In this document: piece after piece, positions 10,441 through 21,299 of the stretch
Layout of the letters: each line of letters starts with the position of its first letter
How positions within the stretch are numbered: the first letter of the stretch is position 1
Origin: Bremia lactucae
Taxonomy: Eukaryota; Oomycota; Peronosporomycetes; Peronosporales; Peronosporaceae
Reading direction: 5' to 3'
Assembly (NCBI RefSeq): GCF_004359215.1
Contig: NC_090617.1
Coordinates: 4,632,692-4,696,691 of the forward strand
DNA length: 64,000 nucleotides
Made by a program: the position numbers and the translations under genes
Notes under the pieces: model-generated
Databases searched by the model: none
Told to the model about the DNA's origin: nothing
What the model saw: the letters and a program-made list of their open reading frames with translations, nothing else

Positions 10441-11099
10441 AGAATGTTCTGTTCTTACAAGGTGGAAATAGGCCAAGAGCGCCCGGACTTGATTGGAAAG
10501 TTATGGAAATACGATAAGAAAGGGCAGCAATATGAGGAAGAGCGATAATATGAGCAGGAAAAATGGCGACAAGTACAGGAGATGTAAGAAAAGTCTATGC
10601 TTGCAGAGTTGTTACTTGTGGCCGAGACTGTAAAAACAAAAGTAGGTATATTAAAATAGTGTGTCATTTGTGAGTGAATTGATTCACGTGCATTTATTCC
10701 TACAAAACGTTGGTAGCCATCCAATCCTCGCGACCATTGTTTGTAACCACGTTAATTTCGTTGTGTTGAAAGTCAAGGCACAGATCGGGGGACGTCACTA
10801 TCTGTCAGGATAGCGCTGATGAATCCCAAACATCAGTTCCCTCTAGGGGTAATATCACCTGCAATGTTCCCAAATATTTTATCTCTATTAAATTCTTTTT
10901 TTTTTCAAAAAAACATGTCCACTGCAACCTTTGATGTACCTGAAACCAGCGAACCACCCAAATAAACTCCAACTACCGTGACATCGACTTTGTCTCTTGA
11001 AGAACAAACACATATCCGTCGTGCACTGCACGAGAGAAGCATCGTACAATTTCGAGTGCAGTACTTGCTAAAAGTCCGTCAGGTTTGCTTTAAACCACA
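10441..11099. other. Probable remainder of Copia LTR and unassigned sequence
   Basis: No convincing coding frame. The left part should be the Copia 3' LTR. I found no second copy that would define its right end. Confidence 0.35.
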
Positions 11100-12000
11100 C
11101 AATGATTTATTTATAGGAAGTGCTAGCTGACTCGAACTTTGACACCGTATTCTTTCAAATTGGTGTTGTCAAAATTCATTCCATTCGAAAATTTCATAAA
11201 ACAATTCAGATGCTTTTCTAAATTGGCCTTTATATACGCATTTGCTACATCTCCATGGCGAGCCGGCACATTTCAGCGTCGTGACAAAACCAATGACACT
11301 TTATCTGTACTTAGTTGCATGACTGCAACAAACGTCAAAGCATAGTTGATTTCAAATAATTATTCATTTCTACATGCGACAAGTCGAGCTTTGTGTCTTT
11401 AACGTTACCCTTTGTGTATGTCTTTGTATTAAATACGCACTTGTTGTGCAGAACATGCAATAATTTTAGTTGGGTCACCACCTCCCACCCGCCGTTCGTA
11501 ATCAAAGCATCCAACTCTTCCGACATTGCTGTAACCAATTTGCTTCTTCTTTTACTTTCCATCGCCTCACCATAACTTTTTATGTTGGGTTCACATGCCA
11601 TATTTACGACTCCTTGAAGTTCTTCAGACGGTACGACCTTGGTCTTGTTTTTGCGCATTGACCGAATCAAATGTCGATCACGTGTCCATCCAGACGAACT
11701 TTCGCTTTTTTTTTTCTGTTCGCGGCGCATCGTTATGCCCTGCCTGATAATCCGCATCTTCTTAATGTCCTTGTAAGGTCACTTTCTCGCTTCGTGTCCG
11801 TGAGTTTTATTCCAGAGGCAGGGTCTCGGCGCGATATAATTCTATCAGATTGCCGCTCTGAGCATCCGAATCGATTCATGTTTTTTTTGTCAGCACAGCC
11901 ATGATTCCATCCAAAAAGATGGATATCTGCAAAAAGTGTCTTCGTAAACTTGTCCGAAAAGTATATCATTTACATAATCAACATCCATGATATGAATTTC
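11100..12000 (-). pseudogene. Ty1/Copia reverse transcriptase N-terminal region
   Basis: Minus-strand frame with SYGEAMESKRRSKLV, MSEELDALITNGGWEVV and NKCVFNTKTYTKGNVK, the start of the Copia RT domain (the W...ExxAL...WE-V...K-VF-K pattern). In another frame near 11230-11280 it has HGDVANAYIKANLEKHL, corresponding to the DVxxAFLNGxL block with the first catalytic Asp. Frameshifted and truncated. It differs from the Copia element at 48-62 kb. Confidence 0.75.
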
Positions 12001-12058
12001 TCCTGTACAGGGACCAAAATGCGCCTCCCTTCGCAATATTCAATTACGCAACCATTCT

Positions 12059-12360
12059 GTAGGCGGGCGCTACTTAAGCTGCTACGCACTGATAGCACAC
12101 ACCTTCTATGCACAGTACGCAAACATTCAACCGTATTCTCTCACGTACAGTGAGGTAGTTGATGAGCCTATGCGACCTCACCCAACATACCCGAAGCCTT
12201 AGTTTAGTGACGTCACGGGAGCGGTAATCTGACTCGACTTGCGCACTTGTGAGCTAGGAAGATGTTTTCAGACTAATTTATATTTAATCGTATTAAATAT
12301 AATCCTATTTTAACCAATCTTAAATATCACCTCTGTAGATATGCACTGATGTATTTGCCT
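12059..12360 (-). repeat. Family B LTR fragment
   Basis: Plus strand begins TGTAGGCGGGCG and continues through CTCACGTACAGTGAGGTAG, GTGACGTCACGGGAGCGG and TTTTCAGACTAATTTATATT, as in the LTR at 4131. Cut off near 12360. Confidence 0.8.
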
Positions 12361-12429
12361 TAATTAATAGAAACTACCGAAACGATTCTTGTTATTAATT
12401 CAAATACATAGGTCCAATTCTAACGAAAT

Positions 12430-12890
12430 TGACGGCGGGACACAAAGCGGAGGTACCTCGAAACTTCACATACACAAGAGTACAGAGAAAAGTATCGAAG
12501 TAGCTATGGGTCTTAGCTACCAAAGGTAATTCAACGGATTAGAATTTTAGCAAAACAAAGCCAAATTAATATAATGAGTTTCCCACGTAACGATCTTCTA
12601 TCTACTACTGAGCTTATTATATTAACATCTAACTAAGTATGGCGCCTCCTTGCGCACCGCACAATCGTGTCTTGAACCGATTGGCGGGGTTGATTTAGAC
12701 TTAAATCAACCAATCAATAGAGCTAATGTCCTATTGCATCAACAGTACCAAACTTGGTATTATTGGAACTATTTTAGTCAAAATAATAAAGATAATACTT
12801 TGTACTTCTTTGTTTATTTCCTTTTATATAAAATGATAATTGTTATTGCTCTTACAGGAAATAATACTTATGTAACGGGACACCACGTTT
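12430..12890 (-). repeat. Family C LTR fragment
   Basis: Shares TAGCTACCAAAGGTAA, CTAACTAAGTATGGCGCCTC, GCACAATCGTGTCTTG and the GGAAATAATACTTATGTAACG end with the family C LTR at 17904-18401. The element-terminal end is degenerate. Confidence 0.75.
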
Positions 12891-13109
12891 CAATCTATCA
12901 ACAATAGGAAAGGTGGAATCGGGGAGTCAATAGTTTCCAGCATTGCCATAGATGTTCATATAATTTTTTCACACTTCGGCCAATTTTACGTTCGAAAATG
13001 CTAGAACATTTATGATTTTAATAAAAAAAAACGATCGTGAGTTGAGCATACACATATAATTTATGTCACAACGTTTCTAGTCTAGGCAATTGTATATTTA
13101 TATGCCTTT
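12891..13109. other. Spacer, nothing recognised
   Basis: Short AT-rich stretch between two LTR fragments with no repeat match or coding signal seen. Confidence 0.35.
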
Positions 13110-13430
13110 TGTAGGCGGGCACGGCTTAATGCGGCCACGCCCTACTTAGACACACAACCTAGCACAGCGAGGAAGCGGATAGACCGTCTTCTCTTGCGTG
13201 CATGACGTAGTTGTGGTAGGCGCCTTAGCGACCTCACCCAACGCACTAAATACTCTAGTAAAGTGTCGTCATGGAAGCGGTTTTTCGGCTCCTCTTGCGG
13301 ACTTACTAAGTAGAAAGTAGTTTTCAGACGTATCGGATGACGCCCGTCGTCACGGATGACGCTAGGCGTCATCCCTCCTAGTGTGAATGCACGTATGTGC
13401 ATCACATACACAAGGGTTGGTCACTTAGTA
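13110..13430 (-). repeat. Family B LTR, internally deleted
   Basis: Plus strand starts TGTAGGCGGGCACGG, matching the LTR at 4131, then jumps from TTTTCAGACG straight to the GGATGACGCTAGGCGTCAT part. The A/T-rich middle of about 120 bases is missing. Confidence 0.78.
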
Positions 13431-13499
13431 GACTTCGATTAAATCATGCAATCAGATTAAAATGGTTCTGAACATGTCATTGCTAATAGCTTTCGACTG

Positions 13500-14436
13500 A
13501 CTAATTAGTGCCTGTCANNNNNNNNNNNNNNNNNNNNNNNNNNNNNNNNNNNNNNNNNNNNNNNNNNNNNNNNNNNNNNNNNNNNNNNNNNNNNNNNNNN
13601 NNNNNNNNNNNNNNNNNAGTCTGTTTCAAACTAAAGTACTCCCATTCCGCAACGGATATTGCTTCCTTAAGCGTATCCAGCTCCAAGCGGAATATATGAG
13701 TCTTTACGGGGCCATCCGGAAGACCTTGCATGAACACCGTAATCAACGTGTGTTCATGGACTGGGTTATTTGTAATACAACTCGCTAAGAGTCGTATGTG
13801 CTGGGCATATGCGTGCACATCACGCTTGCCTTGCTTGAGTTTCAGAAGCTCTGAACGAGCTCTGAACTCAGCCCTTGGTGGTTCAAACGTCTGTTTGAGT
13901 CGGGTTTTAAAAACCTCTAGCGACCCAAAGACATATGGGTCGCGCAACTTAAGCCCCAATGCCCATGTTTTGGCACGACCTGCTAGATTTGATTGAGCGA
14001 ATGCGATTTGCATTTGCTCGTCGATGATGTGACGTGCCCTTATGGCATCGTCCAACTCGACAAACCATCTCAAGAGGGAGTCTTCCTCGACTCCCCTATA
14101 CTTAAAGGTGTTAATTTTTAAAGTTTCGGGACGACGCGTTTGCATCATCTCAGGTACAGGGGTCTGTACCTGTTGTAACCGCAACAGTTCCGCCTGTTGA
14201 GAGCCTTGCTGATTCAGCAAGGCTACATTTTCATTTATCTCGTCAAATCATGTTGTATGAACTTGGCGATGGTTGAATGGAGGGCATCTCTGTCTAAGTT
14301 GGACAGCAATGCCAAGATTGCATCGTTTCCTACGGTCGAACTCATTCGTTCGACCGCACTCCTTTCTATGTCACTTAGATAGGAGTAGCTTTCACGGAAA
14401 ATGTGGTCCTTGGACGGACTACAAAGTGCTACCAGG
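13500..14436 (-). pseudogene. Gypsy family A gag (best preserved copy), interrupted by an assembly gap
   Basis: An open minus-strand frame from 14220 encodes QQGSQQAELLRLQQ, KINTFKYRGVEEDSLLRW, VELDDAIRARHIIDEQMQ, FAQSNLAGRAKTWALGLK, FKTRLKQTFEPPRAEFRARS, LKQGKRDVHAYAQHIRLLAS and FRLELDTLKEAISVAEWE before reaching 100 N at 13518-13617. The true start lies upstream, beyond a frameshift around 14230-14260. It gives the capsid order used to read the other copies. Confidence 0.9.
13518..13617. other. Assembly gap (100 N)
   Basis: Exactly 100 N within Gypsy gag, so its length is probably a placeholder. Confidence 0.99.
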
Positions 14437-14889
14437 TGTAACAGGGCACTACGACTCGTACTGCTTCAGTACAAGTCCACTTCGCACTGCTTCAGTTGTG
14501 AGTGGTGCCTTACGTTAGTTGACGTACACTAGTACGTGCAGAGGAAGACTTCTCTTTAGGACAACAACCTTAAAGAGGGTAAAATGAAATTTGTATTAAT
14601 ACAATTAAGTGTCTCTTTTTCTATCTTTGTAAATGCTAATTAATTATAATCTAATACGAAGCATGTAATTGAATTCTTATCTCTATCTTATCTGTTACTC
14701 TCTTTGATTACCTCTCCAGCTGATTAGTCTGCGGAATAAATAAAAATAATGGTCTATACCTATTTATGGATAAATATTCTGAACATTACTATATAAAGTA
14801 ATATCCTCCAAATATTATCTACCTTTTAAATAATATATTAATTAACAACCTTTAAGTGTTAATTTCATGTAACGATACACCCCGTTACA
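14437..14889 (-). repeat. 5' LTR of a minus-strand Gypsy A element
   Basis: 453 bp; plus strand runs from TGTAACAGGGCACTAC to GATACACCCCGTTACA. The PBS (TGGTAGCACTTTG, minus strand) adjoins at 14423-14435 and gag follows, so this is the 5' LTR. Confidence 0.92.
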
Positions 14890-15999
14890 ACGCACACGTC
14901 GTGCAGAGGAATTTCTTTAAGTTGCTAAGGTGTCTTAGCAACTGTAGGTCGATAATATGTAGGCTTTGAGATAGAAAAAAAAAATCGCTAATTTTTGCTC
15001 CCACGTAATGGCTTTCTAATATTCTATGTTAAATATAATAATCTATGTATACTTGTTAACTATTGTGCATCGCTAATTTGTGCGTCTAGCAGCGATTATA
15101 CAATCGAACAGTTTCATTACTGCTACAATGTTACCATATACGATAATATTGGAGGGATAATAAGATTTTAAAACAAAATAATGTTAGGGAATCGTAATTC
15201 AGCCCCAGATAAAATGGTCCACATATATCAAAAGCAGAACTGTCATGTGACCGCTCCTCCTTCTTCATTCAGCATCCCAATGCTGGATGGCCGTTGAACG
15301 AACTACGAACTTCTTCCAGGTGTAACGGGGCACTTAATGCTTGGAATTTTTCAGTACTAGCCGACCGCGCTGATAACAGTGAAGGTAGGTGCTTCCGAGA
15401 ATTTCACGTATACGACGTGTGGATGAAGGTTTGAGTTGCTATCGCGTTGCTGTCGCGTTGCTGTCGCATTGCTGCTAAGATATTATAATATTGGAAAGGT
15501 TAAGTTAAATTACTAAAACATATGTTCTCTTCTTATAGAAAATCATATTTTATGTGCCAGGCCACCCCTTTATATTATGTTATCTGGCTTTTAAAAGGTT
15601 AATTTTTCCCAAATAAGTTCTGACAGGTCAAATAAACACACATTTCTTGATTAGGTTTCACAGTGACATTTGCTGAATCTTACACAATATGTATATATTA
15701 AATTTGGTAGTTCCAGCAGCAACGCCGGCGTAATTGAGTTGCTTCAAAAATCTCATATTTCTTCCTAATGTAGTCTTAGTGCGTCGCTTTGCGTGACTGC
15801 TACGGGCTGTCTGAATTGCTAAGTATCCGTCAAGACCATCATAGCTATCAAATAGCACGCACGACACTTCATAATTATTGTAATTTCAGGCGCCAGACTA
15901 AAAGACTATCTTGGAACGTTGGCGACCCAAAGTGTAGTCTACTGAAGCACACACCTTCAGACACAGTAAAAAAGCGATTTGACAGATTTCTCCCACGTG
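14890..15999. other. Mostly unassigned; Gypsy C 5' remnant at about 15200-15480
   Basis: Around 15318 the sequence CCAGGTGTAACGGGGCAC marks a PBS-LTR border in minus orientation. It continues with GTGAAGGTAGGTGCTTC and TTTCACGTATACGACG, resembling the start of family C LTRs. A triplicated GTTGCTGTCGC unit lies near 15445-15470. I see nothing codable in the rest. Confidence 0.45.
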
Positions 16000-16747
16000 C
16001 ACCGAAGAATTAAGTAAGCACCTAAGCGAACTCAAACAACGAACTATGTACCTTGAGACAAGTGTCGTCACGGAAGCGATTATTCGGCTTCTCACGCGAA
16101 CTTGTTAACTAGGAAGTAGTTTTCAGACCGATTTTTATCTAATCGTCTAAATGCAAAACCTTTTGACCAATCAATAAATTTTTCCTCGGCAGATGTGCAC
16201 CCCTACGTTGCGAGCGTATTATTCTAATGTGTAAAGAAGCAAATATCGGTTGGAGAACCATTGTTGTGGTACATCTACTATATGGGCAAAATACCCTTTT
16301 ATCCAATTTTAAAATAGTTACTTAAATTCCATTTATTATAAGAAACAAATGTGGTCGCCGCCAGATATAAATCTGGCGGCCGAAATCTATCTTAAAATTA
16401 ACTATGGTAAGATTTTTGGATTAAAATAATTAAATAAAGTCCAGTTCCCATTTTGATCTTAAAGCGTTAAGTGCCTTCCTGAAGCTTGCGTATTAATCGG
16501 TAAGAGATAGAAGCCTTCTTAAGGTATATCCTCTTGGGCACTAGTTGCCACTTGGATTTACGAACCCCTGAATCCCCTGAACTAGGAATTCTTAAGCTTA
16601 AATAGCTTGTACGACTCCCGAGTTGTTAAACTTATTAGTTCAATATAACTAAGTGACTCTCTGAGTCTGAAAGTCTTCCTCTGATTTTAGATGCGAGGTA
16701 GCTCCGCTACATAATAACTAAGATAACGGATGACGCTAAGCCGTCAT
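16000..16747 (-). repeat. Family B LTR split by an insertion (16231-16721)
   Basis: The left part ends GCGAGCGTATTATTCTA and the right part resumes ACGGATGACGCTAAGCCGTCAT. These two blocks are nearly contiguous in the intact LTR at 4131. About 490 unrelated bases lie between. Their centre holds a 10-bp stem palindrome GCCGCCAGAT-ATAA-ATCTGGCGGC at 16357-16380. Confidence 0.65.
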
Positions 16748-16838
16748 TGTAATGGGGTGTATCGCTACGTGAAATTAACACTTAAAGGTTGTTAATTAAT
16801 AAATTATTCAAAAGGTAGATAATATTTGGATAATATTA

Positions 16839-16938
16839 NNNNNNNNNNNNNNNNNNNNNNNNNNNNNNNNNNNNNNNNNNNNNNNNNNNNNNNNNNNNNN
16901 NNNNNNNNNNNNNNNNNNNNNNNNNNNNNNNNNNNNNN
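16839..16938. other. Assembly gap (100 N)
   Basis: Exactly 100 N inside a Gypsy A element; real size unknown. Confidence 0.99.
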
Positions 16939-17149
16939 ATTTAAGAAGTGAATCACTACGTGCACCCGCAACATCTAGTGTTGCGCGTGTGGAAGACACT
17001 TCGGCAGACGTTCCGTATGCCGCAAGAGATAACAGTGCGTCACCAGCGGTCGCACAAACCGCAGCCGAATGCGCAACACTATCGTCACCGCGCACGAATT
17101 TGTTCTTCATGCGCTGGAATTTAAAATGATGGATCTGACCAATCAACAT
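16939..17149 (-). pseudogene. Antisense ORF of Gypsy A, N-terminus (open here)
   Basis: Minus-strand ATG at 17149, MLIGQIHHFKFQRMKNKF, continues without a stop through VCATAGDALLSLAAYG and SSTRATLDVAGARSDSLLK into the gap. The ATG is 83 bases before the LTR, against 76 in the copy at 2213. The same amino acid series in the same frame of both copies is the main evidence that this strand is coding. Confidence 0.62.
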
Positions 17150-17231
17150 CGTTTTAAATAAATTAAGTGGTCACATAGTGACCACTCCATCCAATGACAG
17201 TCAGAGTGATTGTCGTTTAGGGGAGGGGTGA

Positions 17232-17678
17232 TGTAAGGGGTGTATCGTACATGAAATTAACACTCAAAGGTTGTTAGTTAATATTTTAAATAAAAGGTAG
17301 ATAATATTTGGAGGATACTACTTTATGTAGTACTGTTCAGATATCTTTACCATTAATAGGTATAGGCCGTTATATCTATTTATCCCGCAGACTAATCAAC
17401 TGTAGATGTAAAAAAAGAGAGAGACAGATAAGATAAGATAATATTTCAATTCCATGTTTAGTATTAATTTATAATTAATGTAGCGTTAACAGATAGAACG
17501 AAGAGTTACTAATAAGTATTAAATTTATCATTTAACCCTCTTTGAGCTAGTTGCCTTAAAGAGAAGTCTTCCTCTGCACGTACTATTGTACGTGGAATAA
17601 CGTAAGGCACCACTCGCAACTGAAGCAGTGCGAAGTGGACTTGTTCTGAAGCAGTACAAATCGTAGTGCCCCGTAACA
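17232..17678 (+). repeat. 3' LTR of Gypsy A
   Basis: 447 bp, directly preceded by the purine run AGGGGAGGGGTGA. Confidence 0.9.
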
Positions 17679-17853
17679 GTTCATCTGTATTAAGAGTGAA
17701 CAGCATGACGCCAACGGCTGGCCCGCCTACGATCGACTCACATGGGTTCGTACGCTCTCCATTCAAGGTCACTCTAATGATAAAATCTTTTATGGGTTGC
17801 GTGATAGCCGTCTTGGGGGGGGCTCGAAAGCTCCCTCCCTCTTCATTCACCAT
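17679..17853 (-). pseudogene. Gypsy family C gag N-terminus
   Basis: Minus-strand start at 17853: MVNEEGGSFRAPPKTAIT, then VTLNGERTNPCESIVGGPA and VGVMLFTLNTDE, cut by the family A LTR at 17678. A related start is readable at about 29815 (VVGGPVVGAMLFTLGTDEQD). Confidence 0.75.
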
Positions 17854-17903
17854 GTCCACGTTGTATGAAACGTGCGTAACCCTTTGAACGAATTGCTTCC
17901 AGG

Positions 17904-18401
17904 TGTAACGGGTAACCATTTGCTAGTACTAATAATAGTACTAGTTAACCTACACAGTGAAGATAGGGCGCCTCACTACTTCACGTACATGGCATGCATA
18001 AGAAGGTTCTAAGTAGCTAATAAGTCTTAGCTACTAACGGTAAATTCTAAGGCTTAGAATAGAGAAAGGAGAAAATGGTATTAATATAGATATATTTTTC
18101 TCCGTAACGATCTCCTTTCTACTACTGACTTGACTATACTAATCGATAAGTATGTCTAGCACTTACTTGGGCACCGCACAATCGTGTCTTGTGACGATTG
18201 ACGGGGTCAATTCAAACTAAAAAAACCCAACCAATAGCACTCGATATCTTATTTCGTCATTATTACCTAATTTGGTGATATTGGAACTATAAAATTAATA
18301 AAAAGATCAAAATCTGATATTTCTTTGCTATTTTCCTGCATAGATAATGATATTAGTTATTTCTTTTTACCAAAAAATATGTAACGAATTACCCCGTTGC
18401 A
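17904..18401 (-). repeat. 5' LTR of Gypsy family C
   Basis: 498 bp; plus strand from TGTAACGGGTAACC to GAATTACCCCGTTGCA. The PBS-like TGGAAGCAATTCG (minus strand) lies just inside the element, followed by gag. It is the most complete family C LTR in the window. Confidence 0.88.
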
Positions 18402-19581
18402 GCTGCAGCTATAAGTCACATGTTGGCGAATTCCACACGCAGACAAGAATTTAAGTTTAAATTTCCAACATCCCTATTGCCTGACTTTTTGTGCGTTTAA
18501 CAAGAACAGCAAAGATCTTCTTGTTGTGCATGGGCATCAATTGCTTTCAAGAAAGCGTAGGAATGCTCGGTGGGAAATGCAAAGAAAAGACTGTTTATTG
18601 CGAGCTTTAAGATTTAGAATTGGTGAAAAATTAAAATGGCTCAATATTAATGTCGAAACATTGCGGTAATAAAAAACTGTGGTACCAAAAACACTTCAAT
18701 TTCAGACCAAGCAGAAATTACGGCTTTTTTTAAATACATATCTCCCTAGCGACGTATAGCCAATCATGTAATATATATATGCACCTTGTTTCTCATAGCT
18801 AGTAAAGGCCTGGTATATTTTCCTTCGTGTTTGGATTAGTAAACAGTTGGTTTTGCCTCTTTTAGACCTATGCACCACGAAAATCGGAATAATTGCGTTT
18901 AGAATTGCACGTTAAAGTCGCACAAGTGTCATTGCTTTTACTGTCGAACTCGAGCTTCACAACGACGCTATTGCTCAAAAATTGCATCTTGTCGACTTAA
19001 AAAATACCTTGGACTTGAAGTATCAAATTCAACAACTCGTGTTTCCTTATAAAGCCGATGCATTGTCCCAACTCATCCCACGGCGAAGCGTCCTCTTCGT
19101 CCGACACTTTCTCAAACAAGGAATTTTCATCTACAGTCGATTACCTATTTGAGTCATCCGAATCGCTCGAGTCGCTGTCTACTTTTTTTCTCGACGCACC
19201 AGAATACTATATCTCGTCTGTTTTTTCTTCATCGTCATCTTTTTCGTCCTATCCTTCCATCTACATGCACACGAAAGGCACCAGTTTACAAGCTTCTCAC
19301 ACTAACGACGATGTAATTTTTAAACCTTGAGAAACTTCAATCCAGCTGGCTTTAGGACACCCTCATCGTCCGTATCTAAGTAGAATCGTTATCACTTTCA
19401 ATTTTCGACATGATTGTTTTTCAATTGAAATTCGTAGTGCCTGTCGTGAAGCAAAATATCAACCCAAACGAATGAATGATTTTTTTATTCCGCAATATAT
19501 TACACTAAATGAGTAGCCTTCCGATTTTTTAAACCTGAAACAGCGATCATCCAGCTCAGCTAATGCAGCCGACGCGAAAAA
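18402..19581. other. Unassigned AT-rich region
   Basis: No repeat match. A plus-strand Ser-rich frame (19058-19330) is the mirror of a minus-strand frame rich in Asp/Glu/Ser (DSDSSDSDDSN; KVSDEEDASPWDELGQC). The latter has a more protein-like composition but is short, interrupted and without homologues here. I call no gene. Confidence 0.35.
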
Positions 19582-19681
19582 NNNNNNNNNNNNNNNNNNN
19601 NNNNNNNNNNNNNNNNNNNNNNNNNNNNNNNNNNNNNNNNNNNNNNNNNNNNNNNNNNNNNNNNNNNNNNNNNNNNNNNNN
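19582..19681. other. Assembly gap (100 N)
   Basis: Exactly 100 N at the left edge of the readable family B element. Confidence 0.99.
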
Positions 19682-20095
19682 ACCGGCGAAGCGTTCCCTG
19701 CAATAATATGTCTAGGAGAAGCGCTCGCTGTCGACGTCCATTAGTGTGGATCCAATCCCGCACACATTAAGGCGCCCACGTTCAAGGATGGACTGCGGCT
19801 TGGCCCATTGCGACAGACTCATTTTAGACAGGTGCCGTTGACGATGGAAGAGGCAATCTTCTCCAAATTACCTGTAAACGGTGCCTCAGCGACTGCTTGG
19901 TATAAGCCGTCGGCCGAGAGGCCTGATGCCACTCCCATGGAGTTGGGCAATGCAGACGTAGTCTACCTTAAATGCGGCAAGCGCGGCCATATGATGGCTC
20001 GCTGCTATGCCAGAGTCCCTGCTATGACGAAGACGCCCAGCAAGAAGACTCGCTACTTAAATGATGATGGCAGAACCAGCGTGCGAGACGCATGA
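19682..20095 (+). pseudogene. Gypsy family B gag C-terminus
   Basis: Readable from LRQTHFRQVPLTMEEAIFSK through ERPDATPMELGNADVVY to the CCHC knuckle CGKRGHMMARCYAR (about 19972-20013). The front of gag is lost in the gap. Confidence 0.85.
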
Positions 20096-20229
20096 GTTCT
20101 GCATCGACCACTAAGGGGTCGGGTAATGGAGGAGCGTAGTTGGGGCGGGGTGCCCTGCTGACGCGGACTCTAAAGCTACCTTAAATTTCAGAGTTGTCGA
20201 ACAAATGGGTAGGATAGTCCCTGAGGTAC

Positions 20230-20640
20230 CGAAATTTCGGACCTCAACCCTTCTGGTCTAAAGCGCTCAAGTACGAGCTATGATCATGTGATGACCCTTC
20301 TCGTGGATTCGGGTATATCACAGAATTTTGTGAAACTCGCGTCCTTCAGAAATAGACCGGCGGTGATTCCGTCGCTTTGCCAGGATGGCAAGCGAGAAGC
20401 GGCGACCATTCGTGTAGCGAACGGCGCGCTCGTAAAGTCTGAAGGAGTTCGAATTGAACTCGCCTTCAGCTTTCGTGACTTCTCTTGTAAAGAAAAGTTC
20501 ACAGTGTTTGAAATGGAGAGTCCGTATGACCTCATCCTAGGCATGCCATTTCTTACAAAACACCAACCATGTATAAACTGGCGTGGACGCAAGGTTAATA
20601 ACTCTACATAGGACACTGGAAAGAATGTGCTCCTGCGTAA
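20230..20640 (+). pseudogene. Gypsy family B aspartic protease
   Basis: Shows the retropepsin layout: MTLLVDSGISQNFVK (catalytic DSG, about 20291-20335), IRVANGALVKSEGVR, and the closing flap region PYDLILGMPFLTKH (about 20524-20565). The usual DSGAS is DSGIS. The frame is open across the domain, but the flanking polyprotein is broken. Confidence 0.88.
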
Positions 20641-21299
20641 GGCCTTTTATGCAACTGATGTCGTGTCAAACAGAGTTGAGGGTGCGTTGACGGGATGTCA
20701 AATGTCATTAAGTCCTACCCAGCTCGGAGGGTCTGGTGTAGTGATAGACGATGACAAGAAGTCATGCGTTCAATGGTCCTGCAAAGAGCCAAGCGCCTGT
20801 GGCGGAAGCCAGCGAGCTGACAAGAAGTCAAGCGTCGCAAGAATCGTCACCGAGACTAGAGCCTGGTGCGGTTGGGAGTGGTGCGTTACCCGAAAAAGCA
20901 AAGGCACGTCAAAGGTCGTGGTGACTTGGAAAACAAGTTCCCGACATAAAAGTACGATCAAAGGCACGTCGAAACGAGTGACCTTTGGATCGATCCTGAC
21001 AAAAGAGGTCGGTCTTCGAACGAAGTGTTCGAGGCCGTCAAAGCCAAAATAGCGGAGGCATCCTCAGTTCAGGTGCTCCAGCACGTCTTGAAAATTGCCG
21101 AGGAGATAGTAAAACTCCCGGAGATGCCGTTGGATATGTTTTTTTGCCGAATTAAAGGAAGGAAAGATCCACGAAAGAGTCAGACCAATTTCAGAACAGA
21201 ACTTGTTGGATTGTTGCTCGTCGTCTGCAATGGAGGAGGGCGTCCTAAATACAGACAAAAAAACGGTTCAGTGATCAAGGCTGGGTCGCCTTGAGAAAG
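20641..21299 (+). pseudogene. Protease-RT connector of Gypsy family B
   Basis: Open in pieces (20627-21052, 21025-21294), rich in Lys and Ser, with no domain recognised. It sits where these elements carry a variable connector. Confidence 0.5.

Larger units (their letters stand above)
16748..17678 (+). mobile_element. Gypsy family A element with collapsed interior
   Basis: 16748-16838 is the first 91 bases of a family A LTR (TGTAATGGGGTGTATCG). After the 100-N gap, 16939-17231 is the 3' interior with the antisense ORF start and polypurine tract, and 17232-17678 is a full LTR (TGTAAGGGG...CCCCGTAACA). gag-pol must lie in the gap or be deleted. Confidence 0.8.

Noticed and set aside
15445..15475. 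GTTGCTGTCGC tandem units as a microsatellite or array
   Set aside because: Only about three imperfect units with no spacers; not a CRISPR or satellite.
19058..19330. Ser-rich 90-codon plus-strand frame
   Set aside because: Mirror of an acidic minus-strand stretch; no homologue or gene context, so neither strand is called.
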